Assembly: GCA_949739465.1 (NCBI GenBank)
Contig: CATIYQ010000087.1
Location: forward strand, 1 to 7,019
DNA: 7,019 bases
DNA from: an uncultured Peptococcaceae bacterium
GTDB lineage: Bacteria > Bacillota > Dehalobacteriia > UBA4068 > JAAVYR01
Direction: 5' to 3'
Shown: positions 1 through 6,083 of the stretch, one piece after another
Layout: the number at the start of each line of letters is the position of its first letter
How positions within the stretch are numbered: the stretch's first letter is position 1
Notes under the pieces: generated by a model
The model's input: the letters and a program-made list of their open reading frames with translations, nothing else
Told to the model about the DNA's origin: nothing
The model's database searches: none
Program-made: the position numbers and the translations under genes

Positions 1-47
1 AGAGGAAGAGGATAAAAAAGAGGAAAAGAACATCGGGGTATGCAAAA

Positions 48-63
48 TGTTTCCCGTGAAACA
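48..63. promoter_or_regulatory. parS-like ParB/Spo0J binding site
   Basis: The 16 bases TGTTTCCCGTGAAACA match the canonical bacterial parS palindrome TGTTTCACGTGAAACA at 15 of 16 positions. The one difference is C for A at position 7, which breaks the central symmetry. ParB binds parS as a CTP-dependent clamp and spreads, loading SMC and segregating the origin region. The site lies in the leader of the desulfurase gene and about 6 kb from the yidD-yidC-jag cluster, which is normally close to oriC, so its position fits. The altered base is the one found in Noc sites (TATTTCCCGGGAAATA), so the left half looks partly Noc-like. The match is seen directly; ParB binding is inferred. Confidence 0.68.
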
Positions 64-93
64 ATCAATTTGTTTCTCACCACAGAAGGAAAA

Positions 94-97
94 GGAG
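94..97 (+). promoter_or_regulatory. ribosome binding site that fixes the desulfurase start
   Basis: GGAG, in the context AAAAGGAG, lies 12 bases before the ATG at 110. The frame is open upstream to the window edge, with another ATG at 47. The one at 47 sits inside the parS-like site, and the protein family normally starts with M-I-Y-F-D-N-A-A-T-T, as here at 110. Confidence 0.7.
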
Positions 98-109
98 CAT
101 ACCAATATC

Positions 110-1246
110 ATGATATATTTTGATAATGCCGCCACTACCTGGCCCAAGCCTCCCGAAGTCATAGAGAGCGTCTGCCGTTCTTTTTTGGACTACGGAGCCA
201 ATCCCGGTCGGGGCGCTTATAAAATGGCAATGGATACTTCTCGTTTGATTTATAATACCAGGGAAACCATTGCTTCTTTTTTCAAAATTTCTGATTGTAA
301 CAACATCGCCTTCACCCGCAATACCACCGAAAGCGTGAATATAGGAATCAAAGGGGTCGTTCGCCCCGGCGACCATATTCTTTATTCCTCTCTGGAACAT
401 AACGCTGTTTGGCGACCTATTAAATCCCTGGAAAAATCAGGCGTTACCTCCGATTGTTTTCAGGTAGACGCCGAGGGAAAAGTTGACTTTGCGGATTTAG
501 AGAGAAAAATCAAACCCAACACCAAACTCATCGCTTGTCTCCACGGCAGCAATGTACTAGGCTGTGTTTTGGATATTGCTGCCATTGGTGAGATTGCGAG
601 AAAACACCAAATCTATTTTCTGGTAGACTGTGCCCAAACGGCAGGAGCGTTACCTATTGCTCCCGAAGAGATAGGCGTCGACCTGCTGGCATTCCCCGGA
701 CACAAAGGACTCTACGGTCCTATGGGTATTGGCGGGCTTTATGTGAGAGAAGGACTAATTCTTACCACTATCCAAGAGGGGGGAACAGGCAGTAATTCCT
801 TAGAAGCAGCCCAGCCAGAAATGATGCCGGATCGATTGGAAAGCGGCACTGTCAACACACCGGGTATTGCAGGGCTGGGCGCAGGTATCCGTTTTCTTGA
901 GACCATTGGTATGGAGGAAATCCTCCGCCATGAGCAGCAGCTTACCAAATACCTTTATGAAGAACTTGCCCAGATACCCAACATCATCTTATATGGTCCC
1001 CATATTTGCCAGGAACGTCTGCCGGTGGTCTCCTTTAATATTGCAGGGAGGGACAGCAACGAGATAGGCTGGACATTAGGGAAGGACTATGACATCTGTG
1101 TGCGGGCAGGCTACCACTGCGCGCCCCTCGCCCACAAAACCATAGATACGCTGAATCGGGGGGTGGTAAGAATCAGTTTTGGTATCTATAATCAGCCTTG
1201 GGAAGTGGAAAAATGCCTAGACGCCATCAAAATCATTGCCAAATAA
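110..1246 (+). CDS. PLP-dependent cysteine desulfurase family protein (class V aminotransferase fold, EF2568-like)
   Basis: A 378-residue cytoplasmic enzyme of the NifS/IscS/SufS superfamily. Such enzymes take sulfur from cysteine as an enzyme-bound persulfide and leave alanine. The N-terminus MIYFDNAATTWPKP is typical of the stand-alone EF2568-like subgroup. Visible active-site residues: H97 stacking over PLP (LEHNAV), D173 and Q176 (VDCAQTAG), the Schiff-base lysine K199 (FPGHKGLYGP), and the candidate persulfide cysteine C337 (RAGYHCAPLAH). Length and all motifs are complete. No iscU, sufU, thiI, mnmA or nifU gene is adjacent, so the sulfur acceptor is unknown; selenocysteine lyase or cysteine lyase activity is possible. 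It is the only gene on its transcript inside the window and ends at a two-way terminator facing the YkvI-like gene. The start at 110 is chosen from the family N-terminus and the GGAG site. No convincing promoter is visible in 1-109, so it may be transcribed from outside the window. Confidence 0.9.
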   Translation: MIYFDNAATTWPKPPEVIESVCRSFLDYGANPGRGAYKMAMDTSRLIYNTRETIASFFKISDCNNIAFTRNTTESVNIGIKGVVRPGDHILYSSLEHNAVWRPIKSLEKSGVTSDCFQVDAEGKVDFADLERKIKPNTKLIACLHGSNVLGCVLDIAAIGEIARKHQIYFLVDCAQTAGALPIAPEEIGVDLLAFPGHKGLYGPMGIGGLYVREGLILTTIQEGGTGSNSLEAAQPEMMPDRLESGTVNTPGIAGLGAGIRFLETIGMEEILRHEQQLTKYLYEELAQIPNIILYGPHICQERLPVVSFNIAGRDSNEIGWTLGKDYDICVRAGYHCAPLAHKTIDTLNRGVVRISFGIYNQPWEVEKCLDAIKIIAK

Positions 1247-1253
1247 CAAAGGA

Positions 1254-1295
1254 AAAAACCGTCTGACTCCTCATAGAGAAGGGTAGACGGTTTTT
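1254..1295. terminator. bidirectional intrinsic terminator between convergent genes
   Basis: AAAAACCGTCT (1254-1264) pairs perfectly with AGACGGTTTTT (1285-1295), giving an 11-bp stem with a 20-base loop. T-runs on the 3' side of both strands let it stop the desulfurase transcript rightward and the YkvI-like gene leftward. It begins 8 bases after the desulfurase stop and ends 13 bases before the other gene's stop. Confidence 0.88.
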
Positions 1296-1308
1296 GTTTA
1301 TAAAGAGA

Positions 1309-2319
1309 TTAACGACAAAAAAAGAAACGATAACAAATGGCAAAAACCAGCAACAGTCCCAATATGCCCGTGAAGGGATAAAGAAAGGATACTAAACCGG
1401 AAAAATCCCAACGGTGGGCAATAAGAAAGGCAACAGTCAGAAACAGTATCTTGCCCCAAACAGAAACATCCTGGAGCAATGTAAAGCTATTAGCAAGGGC
1501 GGTGGTAATAATAGCGGCAAAGAGCGCCACACCATAAAAGACGACGCCTGCCCCTTCCTCCATGGCAAGGGACAGAAAAGGCATAGGAGAACCTTCTGCA
1601 AGGGTAGGGTCGGAGAGAAGAGACAGGGTAGCAAAAAAAAGCAACGCGCCCAGTAACAGACCGGCAAAAAAACCGCCGTAGGCAGGTTGTTTTCCTCTGC
1701 TACTGATGCCAAAGGGTACCAATATGGTGCTGATACCAAAGAAGTTATAGGATACATAAAGCAAAGACCAAAAAAAAGCCATGATATAACCAAAGACAGA
1801 GAATGATTCACTCTCATGATAGCTATGAATCAACGCTAAATCAATAGATTGATACCAGAGAGAAAAAAGCATAACCAAAAGGATTGGCACCAGGATTGTG
1901 TTAATGATGACCATGCCCTTCTGAGGACGAAGAAGAAAAACAAAAAGAAAACAGCAAAGGAGAATGCCGCCCCAACCGGGCGCTCCTAAAAAGAAAATTT
2001 GGAATAAACTGTCTCCCGCCGCAATCATTACCGTAACAGAAAAAAATAAGAACAACTGCAAAAAACGAAGCATAGAAAGTCCTAACCGTTCCCCCAAACA
2101 AAAAACAAAAAAATCAACAGAAGAGGAGATACCTTGTCTTCGGCAAATCTCAATGGCGGCATAAGCCAAAAAGGCAAATAAAATCCCGGCAAATAAAAGG
2201 GAAGGATATGCCGCAGAGGAAAACCTACCGAAGAATAATTGGATTTCTTTGCCGGAGGCAAAGCCGGCGCCAATAAGCGCCCCTAAATAACAAAAACATA
2301 CCTGAAAAAAAATCGGCAT
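1309..2319 (-). CDS. YkvI-like multispanning membrane protein (APC/LeuT-fold transporter relative)
   Basis: A 336-residue, strongly hydrophobic protein with about ten predicted membrane segments and no signal peptide. The N-terminal segment carries the motif GALIGAGFASGKEI (residues 13-26) followed by a phenylalanine pair, typical of the YkvI group (COG3949). This glycine-rich break in the first helix is also characteristic of amino-acid/cation symporters with the LeuT fold. A second glycine-containing helix lies near residues 186-204 (YVSYNFFGISTILVPFG). Substrate is unknown. The start at 2319 is set by AAGGAGGA seven bases upstream and by the family N-terminus. The frame stays open to 2493, but that extension is a low-complexity S/F/L stretch encoded by a homopurine tract and a terminator, so it is not coding. 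The gene sits behind the ArsB-like gene on the same strand, separated by a strong terminator, so it depends on its own promoter or on read-through. Confidence 0.82.
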   Translation of the reverse strand: MPIFFQVCFCYLGALIGAGFASGKEIQLFFGRFSSAAYPSLLFAGILFAFLAYAAIEICRRQGISSSVDFFVFCLGERLGLSMLRFLQLFLFFSVTVMIAAGDSLFQIFFLGAPGWGGILLCCFLFVFLLRPQKGMVIINTILVPILLVMLFSLWYQSIDLALIHSYHESESFSVFGYIMAFFWSLLYVSYNFFGISTILVPFGISSRGKQPAYGGFFAGLLLGALLFFATLSLLSDPTLAEGSPMPFLSLAMEEGAGVVFYGVALFAAIITTALANSFTLLQDVSVWGKILFLTVAFLIAHRWDFSGLVSFLYPFTGILGLLLVFAICYRFFFCR

Positions 2320-2326
2320 ATTCCAT

Positions 2327-2331
2327 CCTCC
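2327..2331 (-). promoter_or_regulatory. ribosome binding site that fixes the YkvI-like start
   Basis: On the minus strand AAAAGGAGGA precedes the ATG at 2319, with seven bases between GGAGG and the start codon. This near-perfect Shine-Dalgarno rules out the longer upstream start. Confidence 0.85.
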
Positions 2332-2353
2332 TTTTCTTACCTTAAATCTATGC

Positions 2354-2418
2354 GGAAAGGACAGAAAAAAGAAGAGAAAAAGAAGAAAAGAAGGGAAGAA
2401 GGACAAAAAAGAGAGAGA
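2354..2418. repeat. homopurine/homopyrimidine tract
   Basis: The plus strand is purine at every base from 2363 to 2403 (41 bases). With single C interruptions (2362, 2404) it is almost pure from 2354 to 2418. It includes short mirror repeats such as GAAGAAAAGAAG. On the minus strand it lies between the ArsB-like terminator and the YkvI-like start, so any YkvI leader that begins upstream would be pyrimidine-rich. I see no consensus promoter inside it. Confidence 0.8.
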
Positions 2419-2442
2419 TGTAAAAACATCCCTCTCTTTTTT
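2405..2442. terminator. intrinsic terminator downstream of the ArsB-like permease gene
   Basis: AAAAAAGAGAG-A-GATGT (2405-2421) pairs with ACATC-C-CTCTCTTTTTT (2426-2442). The stem has 16 paired bases and one A·C mismatch, closed by an AAAA tetraloop. It starts about 50 bases after the permease stop. On the minus strand the hairpin is followed by six Ts, enough for Rho-independent termination. A T-run also exists in the other orientation, but no plus-strand gene ends here. Confidence 0.88.
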
Positions 2443-2493
2443 TGAGGAGAATATGATAGGAAGAACAGTTATTTTTAAATGGAATGTAAACAC

Positions 2494-3864
2494 TTAACAG
2501 TAACGAATCACCAAATATACGGAACAAATCCCCAACACTAAAACAGTAGCGGGAATGGCATATTTGCAATATTCGCCCCAAGTTACCTTATAGCCTTCTT
2601 TCTCAGCAACAGATACCCCTACTACATTGGCAGAGGCGCCGATTGGCGTGCCGTTACCGCCGATATCTGTACCAAGGGCCAGTGCCCAAGCCATAGAGTC
2701 TAAATCCAGTCCCGTGGAAAGAGCAATATTTTTGATAACCGGTACCATAGTGGCAGCAAACGGAATATTATCCACAATAGCGCTGCAAATGGCGGAAAGC
2801 CACAGCACGATGAGGAGAATGGCCGTCAGGTTACCACCGCTGATTTTTTCAATGTAAGACGCTACAACTTCCAATACATGGGTTTGTTCCAGGCCGCCAA
2901 CGACAATGAAAAGTCCCACAAAGAAACCTAACGTTTTCCAGTCTACCAATTTCATAATATGTTTGGCCTCACCGAAAGAACCGGAGGCAACCAGGGTGAG
3001 GACAGCCGCCAGCGCCCCAATAGTAGCTACAGAAAGTCCTGTGGTGGCGTGGGTGATCAAAAGAACAACCGAGAGCAGGAAAATTGCCGTACTTTTTACG
3101 AAAAGACTCATATTGGTAATGGCAGTTTTCGGGTGGGGTACGTTATCTTTCAAATGAGGGTCTTGTTGTTTTTCCACAGCGCGGATACGTTTGGCAAACA
3201 TTGCTACGAAGAAGAAAACAGAAATAATCATGGCAATCCATGCTACAATCCCCGTATTGGTAATAAAATCATGGAAACTATAACCCAAAGAAGTACCAAT
3301 GATAATATTGGGCGGGTCGCCGCACATAGTTGCAGAGCCACCTAAATTGGCACAGAAAATTTCTGCCAAAATAACGGGAACGGGATTAAACTTTAAGAGT
3401 CTTGCCAGCTCCACCGTAACAGCAGCCAAGAACAGAATAACGGTAATGCTATCGATGAACATAGCAAGAAAACCGGACATAATCATAAATACCACCAGAA
3501 GGGGTACAATACGATAATGAACCCATTCGGCTACTAAGAGACAGAGCCAACGGAAGAAGCCGGACTTTGCCATGCCTTCTACCATCACCATCATACCGGC
3601 GATAAAGAAAATGGTAGTCCAGTTAATGCCCATGAAGGACTCGGAAGCCCCGGGACCAGGATACCAAAATTCCGCCGTGAAAATACTTGCCAGATTCAGT
3701 GTTTCCATGACAGCATCCACACTGTGAAGCATACCTAAGAATACCACTACAATCATAACAACGCCGCCAATGAGGGCAGGAATATGACGTTCCCATTTAT
3801 CGGAGATAATCACAATAAACATGATAAGAAAAATAATACCGGAGACAATTTGACTGGCTAACAT
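2494..3864 (-). CDS. ArsB/NhaD-superfamily (SLC13-like) permease
   Basis: A 456-residue inner-membrane transporter with about 11-12 hydrophobic segments and the two-fold inverted-repeat architecture of the ion transporter superfamily. Repeat 1 has FIDSITVILF (136-145) followed by the re-entrant motif ANLGGSATMCGDPPNIIIG (172-190). Repeat 2 has IVDNIPFAATM (363-373) followed by GTDIGGNGTPIGASANVVG (398-416). The paired D-S/N and GDPPN/GGNGTPIGAS motifs are those of the ArsB/P-protein/NhaD branch. Family members move arsenite, Na+/H+, or organic anions. No arsR, arsA, arsC or arsD is nearby, so arsenic resistance is not supported and the substrate is open. The ATG at 3864 is chosen over a GTG at 3873 because the GTG lies inside the Shine-Dalgarno AGGGGGTG. 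It is divergent from the M29 peptidase and ends at a strong hairpin terminator. Confidence 0.87.
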   Translation of the reverse strand: MLASQIVSGIIFLIMFIVIISDKWERHIPALIGGVVMIVVVFLGMLHSVDAVMETLNLASIFTAEFWYPGPGASESFMGINWTTIFFIAGMMVMVEGMAKSGFFRWLCLLVAEWVHYRIVPLLVVFMIMSGFLAMFIDSITVILFLAAVTVELARLLKFNPVPVILAEIFCANLGGSATMCGDPPNIIIGTSLGYSFHDFITNTGIVAWIAMIISVFFFVAMFAKRIRAVEKQQDPHLKDNVPHPKTAITNMSLFVKSTAIFLLSVVLLITHATTGLSVATIGALAAVLTLVASGSFGEAKHIMKLVDWKTLGFFVGLFIVVGGLEQTHVLEVVASYIEKISGGNLTAILLIVLWLSAICSAIVDNIPFAATMVPVIKNIALSTGLDLDSMAWALALGTDIGGNGTPIGASANVVGVSVAEKEGYKVTWGEYCKYAIPATVLVLGICSVYLVIRYC

Positions 3865-3998
3865 AAGAAGCACCCCCTAAAGTTTTTTGTTTATCAATCA
3901 AAGCAAAGCTAAAACTGAACAGATGCAGATAAACCATAGAAATATAGAAACCGGGGTGTGCCCCAAAATTAAGCTGTCTTATCGCTGGGTAACGCCTC
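3865..3998 (-). other. structured 5' leader of the ArsB-like permease (possible regulatory RNA, class not recognised)
   Basis: If transcription starts just after the TATAAT at 3999-4004, the mRNA has a leader of about 130 bases. It contains a GGGG-CACA-CCCC hairpin (3953-3964), a perfect 7-bp inverted repeat GTTTATC/GATAAAC (3928-3934 with 3889-3895), and then an A-run leading into the Shine-Dalgarno. CACCCC from the first hairpin could instead pair with GGGGTG of the Shine-Dalgarno (3871-3876), giving a possible on/off switch. The complementarities are seen directly; regulation is inferred. I do not recognise a known riboswitch class. Confidence 0.35.
3871..3878 (-). promoter_or_regulatory. 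ribosome binding site that fixes the permease start
   Basis: On the minus strand AGGGGGTG (anti-SD complement AGGAGGTG with one G·U wobble) is six bases before the ATG at 3864. The alternative GTG start at 3873 is part of this element. The same bases are complementary to an upstream leader segment (3953-3958). Confidence 0.75.
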
Positions 3999-4004
3999 AT
4001 TATA
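3999..4004 (-). promoter_or_regulatory. candidate -10 element for the ArsB-like permease
   Basis: The minus strand reads TATAAT here, a perfect -10 hexamer. At 17 bases spacing the -35 position (4022-4027) reads TTTTTG, a weak match. It would give a leader of about 130 bases. It is one of only two consensus -10 boxes I see in the divergent region. Confidence 0.42.
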
Positions 4005-4073
4005 AAAATACACCTATTCTACAAAAATTGCAAGGAAATTCTTCAAAAATTATGAAATATTTTTTTCGGGAAG

Positions 4074-4082
4074 TGCTATAAT
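4074..4082 (+). promoter_or_regulatory. extended -10 promoter for the M29 aminopeptidase
   Basis: TGCTATAAT is a perfect -10 hexamer (4077-4082) with the TGn extension at 4074-4076, which can compensate for the absence of a good -35 (4053-4059 is A/T-rich without TTGACA). Transcription would begin near 4089, giving a leader of about 50 bases before the ATG at 4139. Confidence 0.62.
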
Positions 4083-4138
4083 AATCATACAGAAAAATAT
4101 TATTGGAAGAACAAATTAGAAAAAAGGAAGGGATATAT

Positions 4139-5257
4139 ATGAAAGACCCAAGAATTACCAAACTTGCCCACCAGCTCATAGATTATTCCGTCAATCTCCA
4201 ACCGGGAGAAAAGCTCCTCATCGAAACAGACAGCCAAACCAATGAATTAACCAAAGAATTGGTTCGCCTGGCTTACAAAAAAGGCGGACAACCATTTGTC
4301 TCTATGAATAACAGCCCCGTTCTTCGAGAACTCTTAATGGACATTACCGACGCCCAGCTCACCGCTATGGCGGAATGGGACTCAGCCCGCATGGAACAAA
4401 TGGACGCTTACATCGGCATCCGCGCGAAGGGCAACGCCTTTGAAATGTCCGGTGTGCCGGCAGAAAAAATGCAAGCCTATGCCAGCCTTTATCAAAAACC
4501 TGTTCACCATGATATCCGCGTAGCAAAAACCAAATGGGTGATTCTCCGTTATCCCAACGACAGCATGGCTCAATCTGCAGAAATGGCTACCGACGACTTT
4601 GAAGATTTCTTCTTTGACGTATGTAATTTAAATTATGCTAAAATGGACAAAGCCATGGACGCCCTGCAAGCCCTAATGAATCGCACTGATAAAGTCCATA
4701 TCGTCGCTCCCGGCACAGATTTAACCTTCTCCATTAAAGGCATCGGCGCGATTAAATGCGCCGGCAACTGCAATATTCCCGACGGGGAAGTATACACCGC
4801 GCCCGTAAAGGACAGCGTCAACGGCGTTATTTCTTATAACGTCGCCTCTCCAAATCAGGGTATTGTATTCCGAGATATCAAACTTACTTTCAAAGACGGG
4901 AAAATCATCGAAGCCACGGCAGCAGACCATAACGAGGAATTAAACGCCATTTTTGACACGGATCCCGGAGCAAGATACGTAGGAGAATTTGCCATCGGCG
5001 TTAACCCTTATGTGCTGTTTCCTCTCTATGATATTTTGTTCGACGAAAAGATTTGCGGCAGCATTCATTTCACTCCCGGCGCTTGTTACGATGACGCTTA
5101 TAACGGCAATCAAAGCGCTGTTCACTGGGATTTGGTAGCGATTCACCGTCCCGAATACGGCGGCGGCGAAATCTACTTTGACGATGTGCTGATTCGCAAA
5201 GACGGTCGCTTCGTCCTGCCTGAATTAGATTCCCTTAACCCGGAAAACTTAAAATAA
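4139..5257 (+). CDS. M29-family metallo-aminopeptidase (AmpS/PepS/aminopeptidase T type)
   Basis: A 372-residue cytoplasmic exopeptidase that removes N-terminal amino acids from peptides using two divalent metal ions. The full length matches the family and there is no signal peptide. The metal ligands expected from the Thermus and Staphylococcus enzymes are all visible: E217 in NCNIPDGEVYTAP, E283 in YVGEFAIGVNP, H310 in CGSIHFTPG, and H329 and D331 in SAVHWDLV. Y317 corresponds to the conserved catalytic-pocket tyrosine seven residues after H310. The segment between H310 and H329 is shorter than I recall for the Thermus enzyme. ATG 4139 follows AAGGAAGGG with normal spacing and starts the typical MKDPRITKLAHQLIDYS N-terminus. 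A TTG extension to 4103 has no ribosome site and would put the start only about 14 bases after the predicted transcription start. The gene is monocistronic, divergent from the permease and convergent with jag. A role in peptide turnover or nutrition is inferred. Confidence 0.93.
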   Translation: MKDPRITKLAHQLIDYSVNLQPGEKLLIETDSQTNELTKELVRLAYKKGGQPFVSMNNSPVLRELLMDITDAQLTAMAEWDSARMEQMDAYIGIRAKGNAFEMSGVPAEKMQAYASLYQKPVHHDIRVAKTKWVILRYPNDSMAQSAEMATDDFEDFFFDVCNLNYAKMDKAMDALQALMNRTDKVHIVAPGTDLTFSIKGIGAIKCAGNCNIPDGEVYTAPVKDSVNGVISYNVASPNQGIVFRDIKLTFKDGKIIEATAADHNEELNAIFDTDPGARYVGEFAIGVNPYVLFPLYDILFDEKICGSIHFTPGACYDDAYNGNQSAVHWDLVAIHRPEYGGGEIYFDDVLIRKDGRFVLPELDSLNPENLK

Positions 5258-5279
5258 AACAAATTCATAATGAAATAAG

Positions 5280-5313
5280 AAAAAGGACTGCAATTTGTGT
5301 TGCAGTCCTTTTT
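5280..5313. terminator. bidirectional intrinsic terminator between the peptidase gene and jag
   Basis: AAAAAGGACTGCAA (5280-5293) and TTGCAGTCCTTTTT (5300-5313) form a perfect 14-bp stem with the loop TTTGTG. Poly-T on both strands allows it to end the peptidase transcript rightward and the yidD-yidC-jag transcript leftward. It shows that the operon ends at jag. Confidence 0.93.
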
Positions 5314-5321
5314 ATAGATTG

Positions 5322-6056
5322 TTAATTATTTTGATGCCGCCGTCTTTTCTTAATGACCACGCGGCGGAAGGGTTCGTCTCCTTCGCTGTATGTTTCTACC
5401 CGTTCGTCTCCTTGGAGCGTCATGTGAATGATTCTCCGTTCATGAGGATTCATGGGTTCCAGTCGCAAAGGACCGTTCATTTTGGTAGCCTTTACCGCCA
5501 TCTTTTCCGCCAAATCTTTAAGCGTTTCTTCTCTGGTCTGACGGTAACCTTCTACATCTAAGATGATTCTTTGTTTTTCTGTCATTTTACGATTTACCAC
5601 TAAGTTGGTAAGATACTGCAAAGAATCCAATGTTTCACCACGTCTGCCAATAATCACCCCTAAGTTTGATCCTGTCATGGTCAGCCACAAAGATTCTTCT
5701 TTTTTCTCTGCGGTAATAGCAGGCGCAACTTTCAGATAATCAAAAATGCCTTGTAAAAAATCTAAAGCGATTTTTTCCGCTTGACTATCATCACCTGTGA
5801 TAACGGCAGTTTTTTCAACAGGATTAGAGATAGGAGCGGAAACAGGAGTAGAAGTGGCAACGCTAACAATCGATTCGGCGTTGCCTTTTACCGTAACGCG
5901 AACTTTCGCGTCTTTACCACCTAAGCCAAAAATACCTTTGCTTCCTGTTTCTAAAATTTCCACATCGGCTTCGTCCATAGCTACATTTAATTCGCTTAAA
6001 GCCTTATCGATGGCTTCGTCAACTGTCTTTGCTGTTTTTTCTATTGTAATAGACAT
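5322..6056 (-). CDS. jag: Jag/KhpB (EloR-type) RNA-binding protein, SpoIIIJ-associated
   Basis: A 244-residue cytoplasmic RNA-binding protein with the standard three-part layout. The Jag-N domain covers about residues 1-56 and has the motif SKGIFGLGGKDA (39-50). A flexible linker at about 57-92 is rich in V, S, T and P. The KH domain at about 95-168 carries the nucleic-acid-gripping GxxG loop GRRG at 137-140 (VIIGRRGETLDSLQYL). The R3H domain at about 175-240 has R207-x3-H211 (HERRIIHMTL). The C-terminus is basic (KKRRRH). In streptococci and lactobacilli the homologue (KhpB/EloR) works with KhpA to control cell elongation and binds many RNAs; in Bacillus it is encoded beside the YidC homologue SpoIIIJ. 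ATG 6056 follows GAGAGG at a nine-base spacing. It lies 27 bases downstream of yidC on the same strand and ends the operon. Confidence 0.95.
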   Translation of the reverse strand: MSITIEKTAKTVDEAIDKALSELNVAMDEADVEILETGSKGIFGLGGKDAKVRVTVKGNAESIVSVATSTPVSAPISNPVEKTAVITGDDSQAEKIALDFLQGIFDYLKVAPAITAEKKEESLWLTMTGSNLGVIIGRRGETLDSLQYLTNLVVNRKMTEKQRIILDVEGYRQTREETLKDLAEKMAVKATKMNGPLRLEPMNPHERRIIHMTLQGDERVETYSEGDEPFRRVVIKKRRRHQNN

Positions 6057-6083
6057 CTTCTTTTTCCTCTCTTTGTCAATGTC

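Noticed and set aside
47..109. Longer N-terminus of the desulfurase from the ATG at 47
   Set aside because: The ATG overlaps the parS-like site and lacks a ribosome site. The family N-terminus begins at the ATG at 110, which has GGAG upstream.
2453..2497. Small plus-strand ORF MIGRTVIFKWNVNT with GAGGAG three bases upstream
   Set aside because: It has only 14 codons, too-close ribosome site spacing and no promoter, and it overlaps the end of the permease gene on the other strand.
2768..2776. Perfect DnaA box TTATCCACA
   Set aside because: It is a single copy inside the permease gene and encodes the conserved IVDNIPF motif on the other strand. There is no cluster or AT-rich unwinding element, so it does not indicate oriC.
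2959..3345. 128-codon plus-strand open frame inside the permease gene
   Set aside because: It is a shadow of the permease on the opposite strand, with no recognisable domain and no ribosome binding site.
2494..3864. Arsenite resistance operon
   Set aside because: The permease belongs to the ArsB/NhaD superfamily, but no arsR, arsC, arsA or arsD is present, so the arsenic assignment is not supported.
4037..4051. Possible CodY box AATTCTTCAAAAATT upstream of the aminopeptidase promoter
   Set aside because: It has four mismatches to AATTTTCWGAAAATT, including the central bases. In an AT-rich promoter region this is weak evidence, and it is not known that the organism has CodY.
5631..5646. Second parS-like half site TGTTTCAC in jag
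   Set aside because: Only the left eight bases match; the right half (CACGTCTG) does not fit the palindrome. It is explained by the jag coding sequence.
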